Below, piece by piece: positions 15,600 through 17,615 of a stretch of 17,615 nucleotides of DNA; the first letter of the stretch is position 1; each line of letters begins with the position of its first letter. A program made the translations under genes and the position numbers. Under the pieces are notes generated by a model. The model did no database searches. It saw nothing but the letters and a program-made list of their open reading frames with translations, and had not been told where the DNA came from. This DNA is from Hinthialibacter sp964556895 (GTDB taxonomy: Bacteria > Hinthialibacterota > Hinthialibacteria > Hinthialibacterales > Hinthialibacteraceae). The DNA is taken from contig CAZKYC010000091.1 in assembly GCA_964556895.1 (NCBI GenBank), positions 1 to 17,615 on the forward strand, in the 5' to 3' direction.

Positions 15600-16562
15600 T
15601 TAATAGTTCACAACGTCTTCGATAAATTCATCAATTGACGGTTCGGGGCTTTCTTCAGCGAATTTGATCGCCTTGTCCATCCATTCACTGACCTCGGCGT
15701 CAATCTCATCAATCTCATTCGAAGACATGAATTTCTCTAAATGGGCGCGGCCTATTGTGACGGGGTCGTGTTTTTGAAAATACTTGACTTTGTCTTCGGG
15801 CATGTACTTGCCGGGATCATTGCAATGGTGGCCGCCTTGGCGATAAGTAATCGCTTCAATCAAGACGGGGCCTTCGCCATTCACACAGCGCTTGCGGGCG
15901 TCTTTGGCTAGATGATACATCTTCATCACGTCATTGCCGTCGACGCGAAATGAAGGCGCCCCCAACGCCTCGCCGCGTTTGTAGAGTTCTTTGACGCGGC
16001 TCACATCTTCGACTGGGGTCGAGACCGCGTATTGGTTGTTTTCGATCACGAGAATCATGGGGGCGTTCCAAATCGCAGCGAGGTTCAACGCCTCTGAAAA
16101 CACACCATTACACACGCCGCCGTCTGAGGTAAACACAACCGAACAACTTCCGTCTTTGCGAATCTTGCCCGCCATGGCAGCGCCGACGCCCAGGGGGATG
16201 CCCGCCGCAACGACGCCGTTGGCGCCCAGGTTGCCTGCGGTCATATCAGCAATGTGCATGGATCCGCCGCGGCCCTTACAGTATCCGGTTTCTTTACCAA
16301 ACAATTCCGCCGCCATCTTGGCGATGTCAGCCCCGCGGGCGATGCAGTGGCCGTGGCCGCGGTGGGTGCTCGAAATGTAATCGCCGTCTTCAAGCGCGGC
16401 GCAGACGCCCGTGGCGATGGCTTCTTCGCCTAAGTAGGGGTGAAAATAGCCTCGAATGAGGGCCTTGCGATACAGGGCGATACAGCGGGTTTCAAACACG
16501 CGGATGGTGTACATGGTTTTGTACATCCAAATCGCGCGGTCTTTGTCTGATTTGAATTTCAT
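15600..16562 (-). CDS. E1-alpha subunit of a thiamine-diphosphate 2-oxo acid/acetoin dehydrogenase
   Basis: A 320-residue E1-alpha of normal length. STHRGHGHCIARG (65-77), GYCKGRGGSMHIAD (93-106) and NLGANGVVAAGIPLG (111-125) look most like acetoin-type E1-alpha (AcoA). The thiamine-diphosphate/Mg motif is SDGGVCNGVFSEALN at 146-160 and IENN at 173-176. The first glycine of the usual GDG is Ser146, while the metal ligand Asp147 and Asn175/176 are kept. The phosphorylation-loop region reads GGHHCNDPGKYM (243-254) instead of the usual GHSxSDPxxYR. ATG 16562 lies only 2 bp after the gntR stop, with a weak TTGGAA upstream, so the two genes are cotranscribed and probably coupled. Whether the substrate is pyruvate, acetoin or a sugar-derived diketone cannot be decided from sequence. 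Confidence 0.9.
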   Translation of the reverse strand: MKFKSDKDRAIWMYKTMYTIRVFETRCIALYRKALIRGYFHPYLGEEAIATGVCAALEDGDYISSTHRGHGHCIARGADIAKMAAELFGKETGYCKGRGGSMHIADMTAGNLGANGVVAAGIPLGVGAAMAGKIRKDGSCSVVFTSDGGVCNGVFSEALNLAAIWNAPMILVIENNQYAVSTPVEDVSRVKELYKRGEALGAPSFRVDGNDVMKMYHLAKDARKRCVNGEGPVLIEAITYRQGGHHCNDPGKYMPEDKVKYFQKHDPVTIGRAHLEKFMSSNEIDEIDAEVSEWMDKAIKFAEESPEPSIDEFIEDVVNY

Positions 16563-16564
16563 GG

Positions 16565-17311
16565 TTAATGTTCCAACATCTCGCTAACTGCGCTAATGGT
16601 GAATTGATACTGGTCGCCGCGATAGACTGACTCTTCCATTTCAAGAATGGTGTTCGGGCCCGACAATGTCACGCCTTCTACGCGAAACGACGGGACAGAT
16701 TCATCCAGGCCGAAATACGATTGCAGTTCTGGTTCGAGCATGGTTACGCTGACCACTTGAATGATCTCATATAGTTTCAAGCCATAGTCGTGTTCATAAA
16801 TACTGTAGAGAGATTTTTCTAAATCTATTTTGTTTAAGTCAGGGCAAAGCGCGGTTGATATATAGCGCGTTTCGAACATGAGAGGCTCGCCGTCGCCCGA
16901 ACGAAGCCGCTGGATTTTGCAGGAAGGGCCCTCTAAAACATACTCGCACCCATTGATGGTGAGCTCGCGGGTCGGCTCCATCATGTGAAGGCTGATGAGG
17001 CTGGTTGAGGGAGTTCGGCCTACTTCTTCCATGTTTTTTGTAAAGCTGAGAATGCGCGAGGCGGAGCGTTCGATCTTCTTCTCGCGAACAAACGAGCCTT
17101 TGCCTTTGATTCGGCGCACCCAGCCTTCATGCTCCAGATGTTGGAGCGCCTTTCGCGCGGTGGTGTTGCTCACGTCATAGAGTTGAATGATCTCATTCTC
17201 AGACTTGACCTGTGCACCTGGAGTCAGGTGTCCTGACTGAATCTCTTGGACGATTTGTTGGGAAATCTGAAGATATTTAGGGACAGCCAATTCATGAATT
17301 TGCGCTGGCAC
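16565..17311 (-). CDS. GntR family transcriptional regulator, HutC subfamily with UTRA domain
   Basis: A 248-residue regulator. The winged helix-turn-helix spans about 11-76 (LQISQQIVQEIQSG, PGAQVKSENEIIQLYDVSNTT, ALQHLEHEGWVRRIKGKGSFV). The UTRA effector domain spans about 85-245, with FTKNMEEVGRTPS, RSGDGEPLMFETRYIS and YEHDYGLK. HutC-type regulators are usually repressors released by a pathway metabolite such as a sugar or sugar phosphate. Start: GTG at 17311, preceded by a strong GGAGGGT at good spacing; no better ATG exists before the DNA-binding domain. It is the first gene of the seven-gene operon and so probably autoregulates it. A promoter candidate lies at 17340-17368. Confidence 0.92.
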   Translation of the reverse strand: MPAQIHELAVPKYLQISQQIVQEIQSGHLTPGAQVKSENEIIQLYDVSNTTARKALQHLEHEGWVRRIKGKGSFVREKKIERSASRILSFTKNMEEVGRTPSTSLISLHMMEPTRELTINGCEYVLEGPSCKIQRLRSGDGEPLMFETRYISTALCPDLNKIDLEKSLYSIYEHDYGLKLYEIIQVVSVTMLEPELQSYFGLDESVPSFRVEGVTLSGPNTILEMEESVYRGDQYQFTISAVSEMLEH

Positions 17312-17339
17312 AATCTACCCTCCAAAACTTATAGCACTA

Positions 17340-17368
17340 ACTTTAACATATCTCGATTATTTACTCAA
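17340..17368 (-). promoter_or_regulatory. candidate promoter of the gntR-led operon
   Basis: On the minus strand TTGAGT (17368-17363) and TAAAGT (17345-17340) are separated by 17 nt, giving a leader of about 20 nt before GTG 17311. The sequence AACTT occurs twice 13 bp apart (17327-17331 and 17340-17344 region, AACTTATAGCACTAACTT on the plus strand), next to the expected transcription start, and could be part of an operator. Confidence 0.4.
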
Positions 17369-17503
17369 GCAGTATGCGGTAAGAAGTTTGTCTGTTGCTT
17401 CTATAAACTATTTCAGTTAAAACATTACTACTCTAAATACAATAATTTATGACTGTTACGAAATTGTATTCAAGTAGCAATCTGTTATAAGGTACATTAA
17501 AGA

Positions 17504-17615
17504 ATGTATAAAGTTAATGCGTCATCTCAATCCAACTATGCTTCAATCAAAGAATTTTTGAGGCTCATCCGGGATTTGGATACGTTCTCTCAAATTGAAT
17601 TACAATTTCCAGACA
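17504..17615 (+). CDS. possible start of a further gene, cut by the window edge
   Basis: From ATG 17504 a frame stays open for 37 codons to the end of the window and translates to MYKVNASSQSNYASIKEFLR and onward, ending in IELQFPD. An in-frame TAA (17498-17500) lies just upstream, so this is the first possible ATG. The composition (Leu, Ile, Arg, Asp, Phe spaced like a helix) looks like real protein, but the Shine-Dalgarno is weak. The only promoter-like boxes (TTGTAT 17464-17469, TATAAG 17486-17491) would leave almost no leader. No family can be named from so short a piece. Confidence 0.4.
   Translation, partial: MYKVNASSQSNYASIKEFLRLIRDLDTFSQIELQFPD

Noticed and set aside
15099..15638. Plus-strand frame of 179 codons opposite E1-beta.
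   Set aside because: It is antisense to a gene with clear thiamine-enzyme motifs. The Pro/Ser/Arg-rich product is a codon-bias shadow.

Overview
The window comes from a Gram-negative-type heterotrophic bacterium. It encodes two large exported proteins with signal peptides, many saccharide-oriented gene families, and a GC content near half by eye. The density of Gfo/Idh/MocA oxidoreductases, TIM-barrel sugar isomerases and LamG/CBM9-like secreted proteins recalls Poribacteria-, Hydrogenedentes- or PVC-like lineages. No marker gene is present, so this placement is an inference only. I see no rRNA, tRNA, CRISPR array, transposase or phage gene.

Left part (1-5062, minus strand): a putative sulfate/sulfite exporter of the YeiH (UPF0324) family has an unusual extra N-terminal region of about 185 residues. 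Its stop codon overlaps the start of a small one-helix membrane protein by four bases (ATGA). Downstream lies a secreted protein of about 813 residues with an internal duplication and no recognised family. A 464-bp spacer (4599-5062) holds a promoter with an inverted repeat over its -35 region, a GC-rich hairpin, a composite REP-like palindromic element, and the terminator of the next gene.

Middle (5063-10271): a secreted 923-residue multidomain protein (LamG, duplicated beta-sandwich modules, a DUF1349-like domain and a CBM9-like domain) runs leftward. It is divergent from a two-gene rightward unit, a Gfo/Idh/MocA oxidoreductase plus an AP-endonuclease-2-type sugar isomerase/epimerase, which ends in a strong hairpin terminator able to work on both strands.

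Right part (10407-17311, minus strand): a compact seven-gene operon is the most interesting element. Its order is GntR/UTRA regulator, E1-alpha, E1-beta (acetoin/pyruvate dehydrogenase type), an FSA/TalC-type transaldolase-like Schiff-base aldolase, a xylose-isomerase-like protein, a Gfo/Idh/MocA oxidoreductase, and E2 lipoyl acyltransferase. Gaps are only 2-53 bp. The gene content suggests a GntR-controlled route: a polyol, cyclitol or sugar is oxidised by the Gfo/Idh enzyme, isomerised, cleaved by the aldolase, and a resulting 2-oxo acid or diketone is converted to an acyl-CoA by the E1/E2 complex. No E3 (dihydrolipoamide dehydrogenase), kinase or transporter is in the window, and the substrate is unknown.

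At the right edge a short open frame on the plus strand (from 17504) may be the beginning of a further gene, divergent from gntR.
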